64,000 nt of DNA from an uncultured Pseudomonadota bacterium (GTDB taxonomy: Bacteria > Myxococcota_A > UBA796 > SXON01). Where the stretch lies: the NCBI GenBank assembly GCA_903900265.1, contig CAIUMM010000175.1, positions 1 through 64,000 of the forward strand. The letters are read 5' to 3'. Position 1 is the first letter of the stretch. Every line of letters starts with the position of its first letter. This document shows, piece after piece, positions 53,029 through 62,278 of the stretch. The position numbers were made by a program, and so were the translations under genes. The notes beneath the pieces were generated by a model. The model was not told the DNA's origin and searched no databases. It was given only the letters and a program-made list of their open reading frames with translations.

Positions 53029-53564
53029 GCCGGGACGATTTCGAAGCGAACCCAGGTGCCTTCGCCGCCGGACCGATCGGTGATGTCCGCGACGCGATGG
53101 GCGCCGCCGTAGTGCAGACAACAGGCTTCCAGAAGGCCATGCGCGAACTTCCACAGCCCGCGTTCCGAGCGATATTCAAGGAAGTAGGTTCCGTTCTCCG
53201 CTGCCTCGAGCGTGAACATCGGCGGCCGGGCGACCGGGTACAGCTTTCGCACCTCGGTGTGCACGTGCGTCTCTAACCCGGCGAGGAAGGTAGGCGCATC
53301 GGCGTGGATGTCGAAGAACTTGGGGTACATCGCATAGAAGCGATGGAATAGGTGGCGGCCGTAAGTGTGGAGCAGATCGGGTACGGGCACCCCCGTCTCG
53401 GCGGACAGCGCGCCTACGATCGCAAAAAGCTCTGCGTCATCGTAGTTTCCTACGGATGTGTAGGTTCCCCGCGTACCCGAGCGGGCGATCACCGCATCCA
53501 CGGTGCTGAACGAGAAGGTGCTCTCAACCATTTCAAGCAGCTCGGTGAATACCATTCCCATCAT
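53025..53564 (-). CDS. H-NOX heme sensor protein
   Basis: The 179-residue protein is the usual stand-alone H-NOX length. Numbering aligns with characterised H-NOX proteins: proximal heme ligand His102 (THVHTEV), Pro115, and the heme-propionate motif Tyr131-x-Ser133-x-Arg135 (YRSER). Residue 140 is Phe where O2-binding members have Tyr, so it is probably NO-selective. Start ATG 53564 has GGAG 6 bases upstream; a promoter (53586-53613) precedes it. NO binding should break the Fe-His bond and change interaction with the adjacent kinase. It is the first gene of the operon, joined to the kinase by ATGA. Confidence 0.95.
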   Translation of the reverse strand: MMGMVFTELLEMVESTFSFSTVDAVIARSGTRGTYTSVGNYDDAELFAIVGALSAETGVPVPDLLHTYGRHLFHRFYAMYPKFFDIHADAPTFLAGLETHVHTEVRKLYPVARPPMFTLEAAENGTYFLEYRSERGLWKFAHGLLEACCLHYGGAHRVADITDRSGGEGTWVRFEIVPA

Positions 53565-53585
53565 GGGGTGCTCCAGAGAACGGCG

Positions 53586-53613
53586 GGTATAACCGAGCGC
53601 TACCGAGTGTCAC
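53586..53613 (-). promoter_or_regulatory. Sigma-70-type promoter of the H-NOX operon
   Basis: On the minus strand GTGACA (53613-53608, five of six matches to TTGACA) is followed by a 16-base spacer and TATACC (53591-53586). GAGTGTCACTC, a short palindrome, overlaps the -35 and might be a regulator site. The ATG lies 22 bases downstream of the -10. Confidence 0.55.
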
Positions 53614-53661
53614 TCAGCCTTCGATGACTTGGTTCAGAGGCTTTGATCGTGGTCGGCCCCG

Positions 53662-56600
53662 CTACGGGCTCGCGGTGGTGACAACCACGATGTCGTCCCT
53701 GCCCACCTCGACGCCGCGCCGATCGGTCGCGACGAGGGTCAGGTTGTTGGCGCCGTTTACGAGCGGGACGACCACCTCGAAGGTGTGGTCGTCGATCCAG
53801 GTGAGCGGCAGCGGATCCGTAGCCCCGGCGAGCATGACCGCGCGCACGTCGATCCAGGCCTCGCCTTGCAAGGTCGCTTCGGGCGTCGTTACGGCAAGGT
53901 CAGCGCCGCCGGTGGTGATCCGGAACTCAAGGGGTGGAAAGCGGTTCATCACCGAGTCCGATGCGCCGTTCATCACCCAGTCGGCGCGCTCGGCGATGAA
54001 CTGGCAATGGCCGGCGATGTCTTGCGCGGGCAGCAGCTCGGCCATCTGCTCGCACCACGGCGCGAGGTAATCGGCGTTGTAGGATTGGGTGAGGATGTCG
54101 TTCAGGTGCCCATAGTAGGTGCGCAGATTGATCGGATCCGCGATCAATCTGGACAGATCGCCGTTTCCAACCACCGCCATGGTCTGGCCGCCGTAGTAGT
54201 AGAAGTCCATGTCGTGCGGGAAGTAGAGCACCTTTTGGTCTTCGGGGCGTACGTAGAACCTTCCATTGTGCTGGCTTCCGTCCCCGCCGTAGTTGTCGAC
54301 CGCGCCGGCGAGCGTGGCAAACGCAAAGGCGCGCAGCCATTGGTCTACGTCGATCACCGCTTCGGAGGCGTCGAGGAAGTCCGAGCCCGAGAGGGAGAAG
54401 GCCTTGCCTAGCGCGATGATGTGCGTGTAGTCGTCCTCGCGCTCGTTGTTCTGGAGCAGGAAGTTCCAGCGGTAGGACTCGGGGTTGTCGCCCAAGTCGG
54501 TGACGGCGGTGCCGATGACGCCGTCGGGCGCGGGCAGCTTCAAGCCTTCGGCGGTGCCATCGTCGGTGGTCGTCGGGTAATAGACCAGCTCGTACTCGTA
54601 GAGCGCGCCGGTAGCCCCGTCGGTGAACTGGGAGTCGAGCACCAGATCGGTGAACCGATCCAGCTGCAGCTCGGCCGGTCCGGTGTGCTCGGACAGCGGG
54701 GTGATCGCCTGGATGAGGTCGTTGTACTCGCCGGAGTCCGAGCCCGCGTGGGTCATCACGAGGTTCATCAGCACCTCGCGCTGGCCGTAGCCTACGCCCT
54801 CGGAGCGGTCGATGAGCACGCTGGAGTGACTGCCGCGGAAGGGCTGTTCGCTGTTGAAGCCCACGCCGTAGCCGAGGCGCGGCACCTCGGGGCGACCGCG
54901 CTCGCTGCCTTTGGCGCGGATGCCGACGTTGTAGTAGACCTGCGACTCTTCGTAGATCACCGTGGCGCCGACCAGATCGTCGCTCATCAGGTTGACGTCG
55001 TCGTGCAGCCAGTCCGAGTCGCTTTGGGTCATCAGGATGCGGAAGTTGTGCAGGCCGTTGGTGGCCGCGCTCCCGTCGTCGAAGGTGAGCAGCGCCCGCG
55101 AGTCAGCTCCGGCTGCGGGGAACGCCGCGCGGGCGCCGAGGGTGTCCTCGGCTTCGACGTAGACTTGCACGATCGCGCCCGCATCCTGACCGGCTAGCGT
55201 CGCTTGGTAGGTGCCGGCCACAGTCTCCGTCATCGCTTGCTCGACGAACGCCGCGCCATCGACGGAAGATCGCAGCGTCACCCGCGCGACGCCGTCGGGA
55301 TCCGCGACGGTGAGCGACATCGTCACTGGTTGATAGGGCGCGGGCACGGCCACGTCTTGGTGGAGCGGCGTGAACGTGGGTCCGGCGTTGGCGACAAACG
55401 TCGAGTTGGCTTTGCCCGGGGTGCCGGACAGCGTGGCTTGCTGCACCAGCGTGGTCTGGGGCATGCGGTTGAAGTACAGCCGGCTGTTGAGCTGGTTGCT
55501 GCCGGAGATCGACCGGGCGCGGAAGGACACCTCGTACACGCGCGCGCTGATCGTGCGGGTGAGCGTGGTCTCGGCGTGGTTGTGCATGTGGCCGGTGGGG
55601 CCGGTGGCGACGAGGCGCAGCACGTTGTTGCCGGGGGCGTCCGGGTCGGGCACGACCGCGCTGTGACGGTGGTTTCCAAGCAGGCGCCAATGCGCTGGAG
55701 TCGCCGCGCCGCTGTCGGAGGTGCTGCCCGACGTGTCGTCGAAGCCGCCGTTCTGCACCAGCTGGACGGGCGTGCCGTTGGGGTCCTGCACCACGCTGAC
55801 ATCGTCGATCAGCACCTCGCCGCTGTCGAGCAGACCCAGCACCAGCTCGTTCCACACGCCGTCGGGGCCTACCGCGCTGGGGTCGGCTTCGCTGCGATAG
55901 CGGTAGTTCTTCCAGGTGGATCGCGCGCGCTCGTCGCTGGCGCTCCAGGACTCGGCGGCGCGGTTGTCGGCGCGGGGATCCGCTAACTCCAAGGTGGATC
56001 CGCCGCCGTCGGCGGCGGCCGGCCAGCGCCCGTCGTCGTAGTAGCGCACCTCGTCGGCGGGGTTTCCGAGGGCGTCGAGCAGGAGCACGCGATCGCTGCC
56101 GTTGTCGAGGTTGCCTTCGAAGTCGCCGACCACGGGGATGTCCGGGTATGCGGCGCGGAACGCCGCTGAGTCACCGGAAACCACGAGGTACGCGCCCGGG
56201 GCGATCACCGTGCCGGCGGGGAACGCGTAAGACACGGCGTCGGCTATCAGGTAGCCGCTGAGATCGGCGTATTCGGCGCCGCGGTTGTAGAGCTCGATCC
56301 ACTCTTCGGGCTGCGCGGTCACGGGCGTGCCGTCTTCCGACAGCGGGGCGTGGTGGTACTGGATCTCGTTGATGACCACGTTGTCATCGATGTCGATGCG
56401 GTTTGGCTCGGACGGCGTCGCGACGCTCGGCGTGCGCCACTCTCCGGCGTCGTCGGCGCGGCCCCGCGGGCGGGTTTGTACGCGCACCGCGTCAAGCAGC
56501 GCGCTGCGGTCGGCGTTGTAGAGGAACAGGACGTCCCCCGCGGCCACGGGAAACCCGACGTCGGCTACGGTGTAGAGCGCGCCGGAGTCGAGGTTCGCGG

Positions 56601-58506
56601 CGGGGAGCACCAGATCGTCCCCGGTGGACGACGCGAGCACCAGACCGCCGAGGTCTTGCGCGCTCGGGCTCGCGCCGATCAGCTCTACCCAAAACGGCGC
56701 GTCCGACGAAGCCGCGATCTCGTTCAGCAGTACGCTCCGTCCGACGGGCTGCGGGGCGATGCGCGCGGTCAACGCGCAGCCGAAGGTCATGTCGGCGTCG
56801 CTGGCGTCGGGTGGTTCGGCTTGGTGGACCTCGACGGTCAGCACGTTCAAGCCGCGAACTAGCGCGTCGGCCGGGATGTCGGCGTAGAGCTGGGTGGCGT
56901 CGCTGACCACCGCGGACGCGCGCGTGGTCGCGTCTACCGGCCCAGAAGGAAGGTTCTCGCGCAGCACTTCGACGCCGTTCAGGTAGACGATCGCGCCGTC
57001 GTCGACGAGGTAGGCCAGCGCGAGCGTGGCCGAAGCGGGATCGGCGTCAAACGAGAACGTCGTGCGGAAGGTGATCGTCGTCGGCAGCTCGGTCAGCTCG
57101 GTGGCGCCGCGGGATCCGAGCAGCGTGTCGGTGGAGCGGAACAGCGCGTAGGTGTTCTCGGTGTTCGTCACCGAGGCTTCGTCGAAGGTGTCGGCCCAGA
57201 TGTACTCGGTGCCGTCGGTGAAGGAGCCGCCGATGGCCCAGCCCCACGGCGAGGCGGTGCGGTCGGCCTCGATGGCGGGGATCGCCCAGCTCCCTGCTGC
57301 GTTGGCGTCGGCGGTCAGCAGCGTGAGTGTGTCTTCGGTAGGCGGCGGATCGGTCGGGGTCGTGCCGGGGCAGGCATCGCTCGTGCCCAGCGTCCACTCG
57401 AAGTTAGCGGCGCTGGTGCCGACTACGCTGTCGCTGAGCTCGACCTCGCCGATCACCATCTGCGGGCCGCCGTAGTCCCACGGGGCCTCCCAGGCGGCGA
57501 GGTAGAGGTGGTCTTCGGGGGTGACCGTGACGTCGACGCTCTCGACGGTGGTCCAATCGCCGGCGTCGCTCTGGCCGACCAGCCGAAGATCGCTGCCGTC
57601 GGACTGGCCGAGGTACACGCCGTAGTAGTTGTCGGCGGTGACCCGGATGGTCGCCAGTTGGGCCTCTTGGGCGCCGCCCGCGTAGAAGATCGCGTCGCCG
57701 ATCTCCCAGCCGCTGTCGTCGTAGTCGGCGGAGGCCCAGTCGTCCGCCGGGTAGTCGCCGGAGCTGTCGTAGGACCACGGGCTCTCGAGCGCGACCAGCT
57801 CTACGGTGGTCGGCGGCGTGGTCGGGTCGACGAGGTTGGCCGAGCCGGGCGTGCCGCCGAGCTGGCTGCTCGCGGTCCAGTTCTCAGCGTGGTCGCTGGC
57901 GGCGTCGGGATCGATCTTGGCGAGGGAGAGCCCCGAGCCGTCCGGCAGCACCGTCCACGGCTCGTCATCGGCGTACGCGACGGTGTCGATCCGCCGCCCG
58001 AGTTTGTTCCCTCCATTGTTGTAGAGCTCGAGGCGCTCGCCGCTGTTGGAGAGGCTGCCGACGTAGGGGCCGACGGCGTCGGGCACGCGCGCGGGATCGG
58101 CCGCGACGACGAGGTACGCGCCCGCAGGGAGCACCGTGCCCGCTTCGAAGGTGTAGGACACCCCGCCGGCTAACGACCAGCCGGACAGGTCCATGTCCAG
58201 CGCCATCGGGTTGTGCAGCTCGATCCACTCCAGTCCGGGATCGGCGGGCGCGTTGTAGAGGATCTCGGTGAAGGTGATCGAGCCGGGCGCGGCGGTCTCG
58301 GTGCGCTGCCATGGGCCGGTGCGCGGCGGGACGGTGTCCACGCCGGTGTCATCGGCTTCGGTGTCGGGGTTCGGGCCGTTGGACTCATCGCTGGGCTTGC
58401 CCTCGGTGCGGCAGCTGCCGAGCATGGAGCATGCGACCAGCAGCGAGCAACCCGCGAGCCAAGCGGGGGTGGAGACGGCGGGGAATGCGGCTTTGCGAAG
58501 GGGCAC
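53662..58506 (-). CDS. Giant lipoprotein with lamin-tail domains and CotH-like domain
   Basis: The 1614-residue protein has a signal region ending in LGSC (Cys32) and an acidic linker (PSDESNGPNPDTEADDTGVDT). Lamin-tail-like domains occur near 75-190 (FTEILYNAPADPGLEWIELHNP..), about 608-710 (LLNEIAASSDAPFWVELIGAS) and about 720-830 (INEIQYHHAPLSEDG.., EEWIELYNRG). Carbohydrate-binding-like beta domains lie between and after them. The C-terminal half contains a CotH-like region (about 1180-1480) with RAKGSERGRPEVPRLGYGVGF.. and VLYFPHDMDFYYYGG. It must be a large cell-surface protein. LTD plus CotH combinations are known in surface proteins of environmental bacteria; the function is unclear. 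Confidence 0.85.
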   Translation of the reverse strand: MPLRKAAFPAVSTPAWLAGCSLLVACSMLGSCRTEGKPSDESNGPNPDTEADDTGVDTVPPRTGPWQRTETAAPGSITFTEILYNAPADPGLEWIELHNPMALDMDLSGWSLAGGVSYTFEAGTVLPAGAYLVVAADPARVPDAVGPYVGSLSNSGERLELYNNGGNKLGRRIDTVAYADDEPWTVLPDGSGLSLAKIDPDAASDHAENWTASSQLGGTPGSANLVDPTTPPTTVELVALESPWSYDSSGDYPADDWASADYDDSGWEIGDAIFYAGGAQEAQLATIRVTADNYYGVYLGQSDGSDLRLVGQSDAGDWTTVESVDVTVTPEDHLYLAAWEAPWDYGGPQMVIGEVELSDSVVGTSAANFEWTLGTSDACPGTTPTDPPPTEDTLTLLTADANAAGSWAIPAIEADRTASPWGWAIGGSFTDGTEYIWADTFDEASVTNTENTYALFRSTDTLLGSRGATELTELPTTITFRTTFSFDADPASATLALAYLVDDGAIVYLNGVEVLRENLPSGPVDATTRASAVVSDATQLYADIPADALVRGLNVLTVEVHQAEPPDASDADMTFGCALTARIAPQPVGRSVLLNEIAASSDAPFWVELIGASPSAQDLGGLVLASSTGDDLVLPAANLDSGALYTVADVGFPVAAGDVLFLYNADRSALLDAVRVQTRPRGRADDAGEWRTPSVATPSEPNRIDIDDNVVINEIQYHHAPLSEDGTPVTAQPEEWIELYNRGAEYADLSGYLIADAVSYAFPAGTVIAPGAYLVVSGDSAAFRAAYPDIPVVGDFEGNLDNGSDRVLLLDALGNPADEVRYYDDGRWPAAADGGGSTLELADPRADNRAAESWSASDERARSTWKNYRYRSEADPSAVGPDGVWNELVLGLLDSGEVLIDDVSVVQDPNGTPVQLVQNGGFDDTSGSTSDSGAATPAHWRLLGNHRHSAVVPDPDAPGNNVLRLVATGPTGHMHNHAETTLTRTISARVYEVSFRARSISGSNQLNSRLYFNRMPQTTLVQQATLSGTPGKANSTFVANAGPTFTPLHQDVAVPAPYQPVTMSLTVADPDGVARVTLRSSVDGAAFVEQAMTETVAGTYQATLAGQDAGAIVQVYVEAEDTLGARAAFPAAGADSRALLTFDDGSAATNGLHNFRILMTQSDSDWLHDDVNLMSDDLVGATVIYEESQVYYNVGIRAKGSERGRPEVPRLGYGVGFNSEQPFRGSHSSVLIDRSEGVGYGQREVLMNLVMTHAGSDSGEYNDLIQAITPLSEHTGPAELQLDRFTDLVLDSQFTDGATGALYEYELVYYPTTTDDGTAEGLKLPAPDGVIGTAVTDLGDNPESYRWNFLLQNNEREDDYTHIIALGKAFSLSGSDFLDASEAVIDVDQWLRAFAFATLAGAVDNYGGDGSQHNGRFYVRPEDQKVLYFPHDMDFYYYGGQTMAVVGNGDLSRLIADPINLRTYYGHLNDILTQSYNADYLAPWCEQMAELLPAQDIAGHCQFIAERADWVMNGASDSVMNRFPPLEFRITTGGADLAVTTPEATLQGEAWIDVRAVMLAGATDPLPLTWIDDHTFEVVVPLVNGANNLTLVATDRRGVEVGRDDIVVVTTASP

Positions 58507-58576
58507 GGGACGCTCGCTTGCGGTGAACCGGCCACATAGCGCGTCGCGTTCGCTGAACCTCGCTCAGCGCGCTCGC

Positions 58577-60967
58577 TCAGCGCGTAGCGGCCCGCAGCGC
58601 CTCGCCGGTCAGCGTCCCGCTGCCTGTGGATTGGGCGGCTGCGCTCGCTGCGACCAGCGCCGCTGGTGTGCCTTCGAACAGCACCCTTCCCCCGTCCTGA
58701 CCCGCGCCCGGTCCGAGGTCGATGATCCAGTCCGCGTGCGCCATCACCGACACGTGATGTTCGATGACGATCACCGACTTGCCGGCGTCGACCAAGCGAT
58801 CGAGCACCACGAGGAGCTGCGCGAGATCGGCGAGGTGCAGCCCGGTGGTGGGCTCGTCGAGCACGTAGACGCCGCCTTCTGCGCCGATGTGGGTGGCGAG
58901 CCGGAGCCGTTGGCGCTCGCCGCCCGACAGCGTGGGCAGCGGCTGACCGAGCCTGAGGTAGCCCAAGCCGACGTCGGCCATGCGCCGCAGGATCGCGTGG
59001 GCCGCGGGGACCGCGCTGGGGCGGCCGGGCGCGAAGAACGCGAGCGCGTCCTCCACCGCGAGGTCGAGCACCTCGGCGATGTTGAGCCCGCCGAGCGTGT
59101 AGCCGAGCACCGAAGCTTGAAAACGGCGCCCCTCGCAGTCCTCGCAGGTCGTGGACACGCTGTCGAGGATGCCGAGGTCGGTGTAGATCACCCCGGCGCC
59201 GTTGCAGGTGGGGCACGCGCCTTCGGAGTTGGCGCTGAACAGCGCAGGTTTGACGCCGTTGGCCTTGGCGAAGGCCTTGCGGACCGGCTCCAACAGGTCG
59301 GTGTAGGTCGCGGGGTTGCTGCGCCGCGATCCGCGGATCGGGCTCTGATCCACCGACTCTACGCCGGGTCTCCCGCTGACTGAGCCGTGAATGAGCGAGC
59401 TCTTGCCGGATCCGGCCACCCCGGTGACGACGACGAGCACCCCGAGCGGGATGTCGACGTTCACGTCGCGCAGGTTGTGCGTTCGCGCGCCGCGCACTTC
59501 GAGCTTTCCCTTGGGGGTACGAACCGAGGCTTTCAACGCCGGCCGGTCACCCAAGTGGCGCCCGGTGCGCGTGCCGCTCGTCCGCAGCCCTTCAAGCGTC
59601 CCGGCGTACACCACCTCGCCGCCGTTCGCGCCGGCGCCGGGCCCGAGGTCGATGACGTGATCGGCGATCGCGATGGTCTCGGGCTTGTGCTCGACGACGA
59701 GCACGGTGTTGCCTTTGTCGCGGAGCTGCAGCAGCAGCGCGTTCATGCGCTGGATGTCGTGGGGATGCAGGCCGATCGTCGGCTCGTCAAAAACGTACGT
59801 GATGTCGGTCAAGGACGAGCCCAGATGGCGGATCATCCGGGTGCGCTGGGTCTCGCCGCCCGAGAGGGTGCCCGTAGGGCGATCGAGGCTGAGGTAGCCC
59901 AGGCCGATGGCGTCAAAGGCGTCGAGGGTCTGGCGCAGCGTCGCGAGCAGCGGCGCCACCGCGGGCAGGTTCAGACCGGCGATCCACGCGGCGAGATCGG
60001 TGATCTGCATCGCGCAGGCGTCGGCGATGCTGATTCCCGCTATTTTCGCAGAGCGCGCGGCCTCGCTGAGCCGCGATCCGCCGCAGTCCGGACAGGGGCT
60101 GAAGGTGATCGCGCGCTCGACGAAGGCCCGGATGTGGGGCTGCATCGCGTCGACGTCCTTGGACAGAAAAGACTTCTGGATCGTCGGGATCAGCCCGGCG
60201 TAGCTCAGGTTGATGCCGTCGACCTTGATGCGGGTGGTCTCGCGGTGGAGCAGATCGTGCAGCTCCTGTTGGGTGTAGGCGCGGATCGGCTTGTCGGCGT
60301 CGAAGTAGCCGCATCCCCGGTAGATGCGGCCGTACCAGCCGTCCATGCTGTAGCCGGGGATGTTCAGCGCGCCTTGGTTCAGCGATTTGGAGTCGTCGTA
60401 GAGCGCCGTCAGGTCGAAGTCGCTGACCGTGCCCATGCCTTCGCAGCGCGGGCACATGCCGCCAGCGCGGGTGAAGCTGCGCTTCTCGGTGATCTTCTCG
60501 CCGCCTTTTTCCACGGTGATCGCGCCGGCGCCGCTCACCGTCGCGGTGTTGAACGAGAACGCGCTCGGAGGCCCGACGTAGGGCTGAGCGACCCGGCTGT
60601 AGAGGATGCGCAGCAGCGCGTTCGCGTCGGTCGCGGTGCCGACGGTGGAGCGCGCGTTCGCGCCCATGCGCTGCTGGTCTACGAGGATCACCGGGGTCAA
60701 GCCCTCGAGCACGTCGACCTCGGGCCGGGCCAACGTCGGCATGAACCCTTGTACGAAGGTGCTGTAGGTCTCGTTGAGCAAACGCTGGGATTCGGCGGCG
60801 ATCGTCCCAAAAACCAGCGACGACTTGCCGGAGCCAGAGACGCCGGTGAACACCGTCAGCCTGCGCTTGGGGATCGCGACGCGGACGTCTTTGAGGTTGT
60901 TCACCCGCGCGCCTTGGACGAGGATCAGCCCGTGGTCGTCGGCGGGATGGGTTTTGGAGGTGGCCAT
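58577..60967 (-). CDS. UvrA-like ATPase (class II/short UvrA)
   Basis: ATG 60967 gives 796 residues, shorter than the about 940 of housekeeping UvrA. Two ABC ATPase halves are seen: [11 protein letters not shown] and [26 protein letters not shown] in the first, [14 protein letters not shown] and [32 protein letters not shown] in the second. CxxC zinc motifs are [22 protein letters not shown] and CEDCEG. The shorter length fits UvrA2/DrrC-like paralogues, linked to drug or DNA-damage tolerance and missing the UvrB-binding insertion. No uvrB is nearby. Its start is 5 bases after the stop of the exported protein gene, suggesting co-transcription. Confidence 0.9.
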   Translation of the reverse strand: MATSKTHPADDHGLILVQGARVNNLKDVRVAIPKRRLTVFTGVSGSGKSSLVFGTIAAESQRLLNETYSTFVQGFMPTLARPEVDVLEGLTPVILVDQQRMGANARSTVGTATDANALLRILYSRVAQPYVGPPSAFSFNTATVSGAGAITVEKGGEKITEKRSFTRAGGMCPRCEGMGTVSDFDLTALYDDSKSLNQGALNIPGYSMDGWYGRIYRGCGYFDADKPIRAYTQQELHDLLHRETTRIKVDGINLSYAGLIPTIQKSFLSKDVDAMQPHIRAFVERAITFSPCPDCGGSRLSEAARSAKIAGISIADACAMQITDLAAWIAGLNLPAVAPLLATLRQTLDAFDAIGLGYLSLDRPTGTLSGGETQRTRMIRHLGSSLTDITYVFDEPTIGLHPHDIQRMNALLLQLRDKGNTVLVVEHKPETIAIADHVIDLGPGAGANGGEVVYAGTLEGLRTSGTRTGRHLGDRPALKASVRTPKGKLEVRGARTHNLRDVNVDIPLGVLVVVTGVAGSGKSSLIHGSVSGRPGVESVDQSPIRGSRRSNPATYTDLLEPVRKAFAKANGVKPALFSANSEGACPTCNGAGVIYTDLGILDSVSTTCEDCEGRRFQASVLGYTLGGLNIAEVLDLAVEDALAFFAPGRPSAVPAAHAILRRMADVGLGYLRLGQPLPTLSGGERQRLRLATHIGAEGGVYVLDEPTTGLHLADLAQLLVVLDRLVDAGKSVIVIEHHVSVMAHADWIIDLGPGAGQDGGRVLFEGTPAALVAASAAAQSTGSGTLTGEALRAATR

Positions 60968-60972
60968 GGCGC

Positions 60973-61578
60973 CTACGGTTTGACCTTCTTCATGGTACGT
61001 AGCATCTCTTTTATAGGGTTGAACCAATAGTTTCGGAACCCAAACCCACCGGCGTCAGCACACACCCGCTCTTCGGCGGTGATGCTTCGGCTGTCGATGT
61101 CAAAGTACGTGACCCATCCGCAGCCAAGCTCCTCCATCTTCACGAGGCGGTCCATGATCAGCACGAGCCCAAGCCCGTGGTGATTCGGGATCGCATAGCC
61201 CTTGACCAAGGCCAAACGGTCTCTTTCTGAGATTGTCGACATGGTACTTGACCAGTCGCCGCCATCTTCATGGATGATCTGCGCCGGCGTGACCTTGGCG
61301 TTGTTGGCCTCTACCGGCTTGACCACCGCCGCTAACGGCCCGATCGCCTTGTCCAGATCTTCGAGCTTCTCCTTTATGAAGAGCGTGTTCCATACGCCCG
61401 GGTAGTAGGTGGTCACCTGCGTAGGGTCCGAAAAGTCTCCCGCGCCGATAAAGCGACAGAGCGAGTAGTCGATCCCGATGAACGTGACGGGCGTCGTGGA
61501 CTTTCGGGCGTAGGCAGCGCTGGCGGAGAGCGCAGCGATGAAGCCGACAACGAGCAGGTGAACGGGGAGCGACTTCAT
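60973..61578 (-). CDS. Small exported protein of unknown function
   Basis: ATG 61578 gives 201 residues beginning with a signal peptide ([24 protein letters not shown]). The mature part starts [31 protein letters not shown] and contains [37 protein letters not shown]. The block FIGIDYS.(C/A)..IG..DF is typical of small secreted proteins I have seen in Bacteroidetes and Deltaproteobacteria, but I cannot name the family. It ends just before the UvrA-like gene and is divergent from the DUF2892 gene. Confidence 0.7.
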   Translation of the reverse strand: MKSLPVHLLVVGFIAALSASAAYARKSTTPVTFIGIDYSLCRFIGAGDFSDPTQVTTYYPGVWNTLFIKEKLEDLDKAIGPLAAVVKPVEANNAKVTPAQIIHEDGGDWSSTMSTISERDRLALVKGYAIPNHHGLGLVLIMDRLVKMEELGCGWVTYFDIDSRSITAEERVCADAGGFGFRNYWFNPIKEMLRTMKKVKP

Positions 61579-61708
61579 GCGGGTACTTCCTCGCTGGCTC
61601 TTATCCCGCCGCACCCATGGCGCCGTCGGGGTGCGGACGAGGCTCTTGCTGGCCTCGTCGGGATTGGCGCGCTTCTTGCTTCGCCTTCCTGCGCACTTGG
61701 AGTGCTTC

Positions 61709-61912
61709 ATGTCCGCTCTGTTCATCACCAACGAGGGTTCAGTCGACCGCGTCGTTCGGGTCATCCTCGGTCTCGTGCTGCTGTCGCTGGTTTTTGTAGG
61801 ACCGAAGACACTCTGGGGCCTTGTGGGTCTGGTGCCGTTGTTCACCGGCCTAAGCGGAGTGTGCCTTATTTACCGCGTGCTGGGCATCAGCACCTGTCCC
61901 GTCAAGCGATAG
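61709..61912 (+). CDS. DUF2892 (YgaP-like transmembrane) protein
   Basis: ATG 61709 gives 67 residues. The sequence SALFITNEGSVDRVVRVILGLVLL.., then LWGLVGLVPLFTGLSGVCLIYRVLGISTC, is the DUF2892 signature: an N-terminal N-x-G-x-x-DR-x-x-R helix, two membrane segments and a C-terminal CP(V/L) turn. DUF2892 often accompanies or is fused to rhodanese domains (as in YgaP). A rhodanese lipoprotein lies two genes downstream, consistent with a sulfur-handling unit. Confidence 0.88.
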   Translation: MSALFITNEGSVDRVVRVILGLVLLSLVFVGPKTLWGLVGLVPLFTGLSGVCLIYRVLGISTCPVKR

Positions 61913-61942
61913 TCCAATGTGCACCGCTACGCTGGAGAACGA

Positions 61943-62209
61943 ATGTCTGACCGCCCTGCCTCGGTCGCTGCCTCGCTTGCTGCCTCGCTCGCCGCGCCGC
62001 TCATGGCGTCGCTGACGCTTGGGTTGGCGCCGTTTGTCCCGGAGCCCCACGTGATCGGCAAGCTGCGCTGGGTGGCCGGCGGAGCGCATGGGATGGCCGC
62101 GATGGACTGGATGGACCTTGCTTTTCACGGTGCGCCGTGGGTTTGGTTGCTGGGCGCCTTCGCGGTGTGGGCGGGGCGGCGCTGGCGCGCTGCAGGCGTG
62201 ACTCAATGA
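61943..62209 (+). CDS. Small membrane protein of the family annotated as RND transporter
   Basis: ATG 61943 gives 88 residues (ATG 61919 would add eight). Two hydrophobic stretches (ASLAAPLMASLTLGLAPFV and APWVWLLGAFAVWAG) flank VPEPHVIGKLRWVAGGAHGMAAMDWMDLAFHG. The core LGLAPF.PEPHv.eKLr...AG......D..DL..HG.P matches short proteins often labelled RND transporter in databases, although they are far too small to be one. The function is unknown. The family usually sits next to DUF2892 or rhodanese genes, as here. Confidence 0.65.
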   Translation: MSDRPASVAASLAASLAAPLMASLTLGLAPFVPEPHVIGKLRWVAGGAHGMAAMDWMDLAFHGAPWVWLLGAFAVWAGRRWRAAGVTQ

Positions 62210-62278
62210 GCCCGGCGCGGTTCTTGCCACGCGGAAGACGGAATAGCAGCGTCGCTCTCCCAATCCCCGAGGCCTCTC

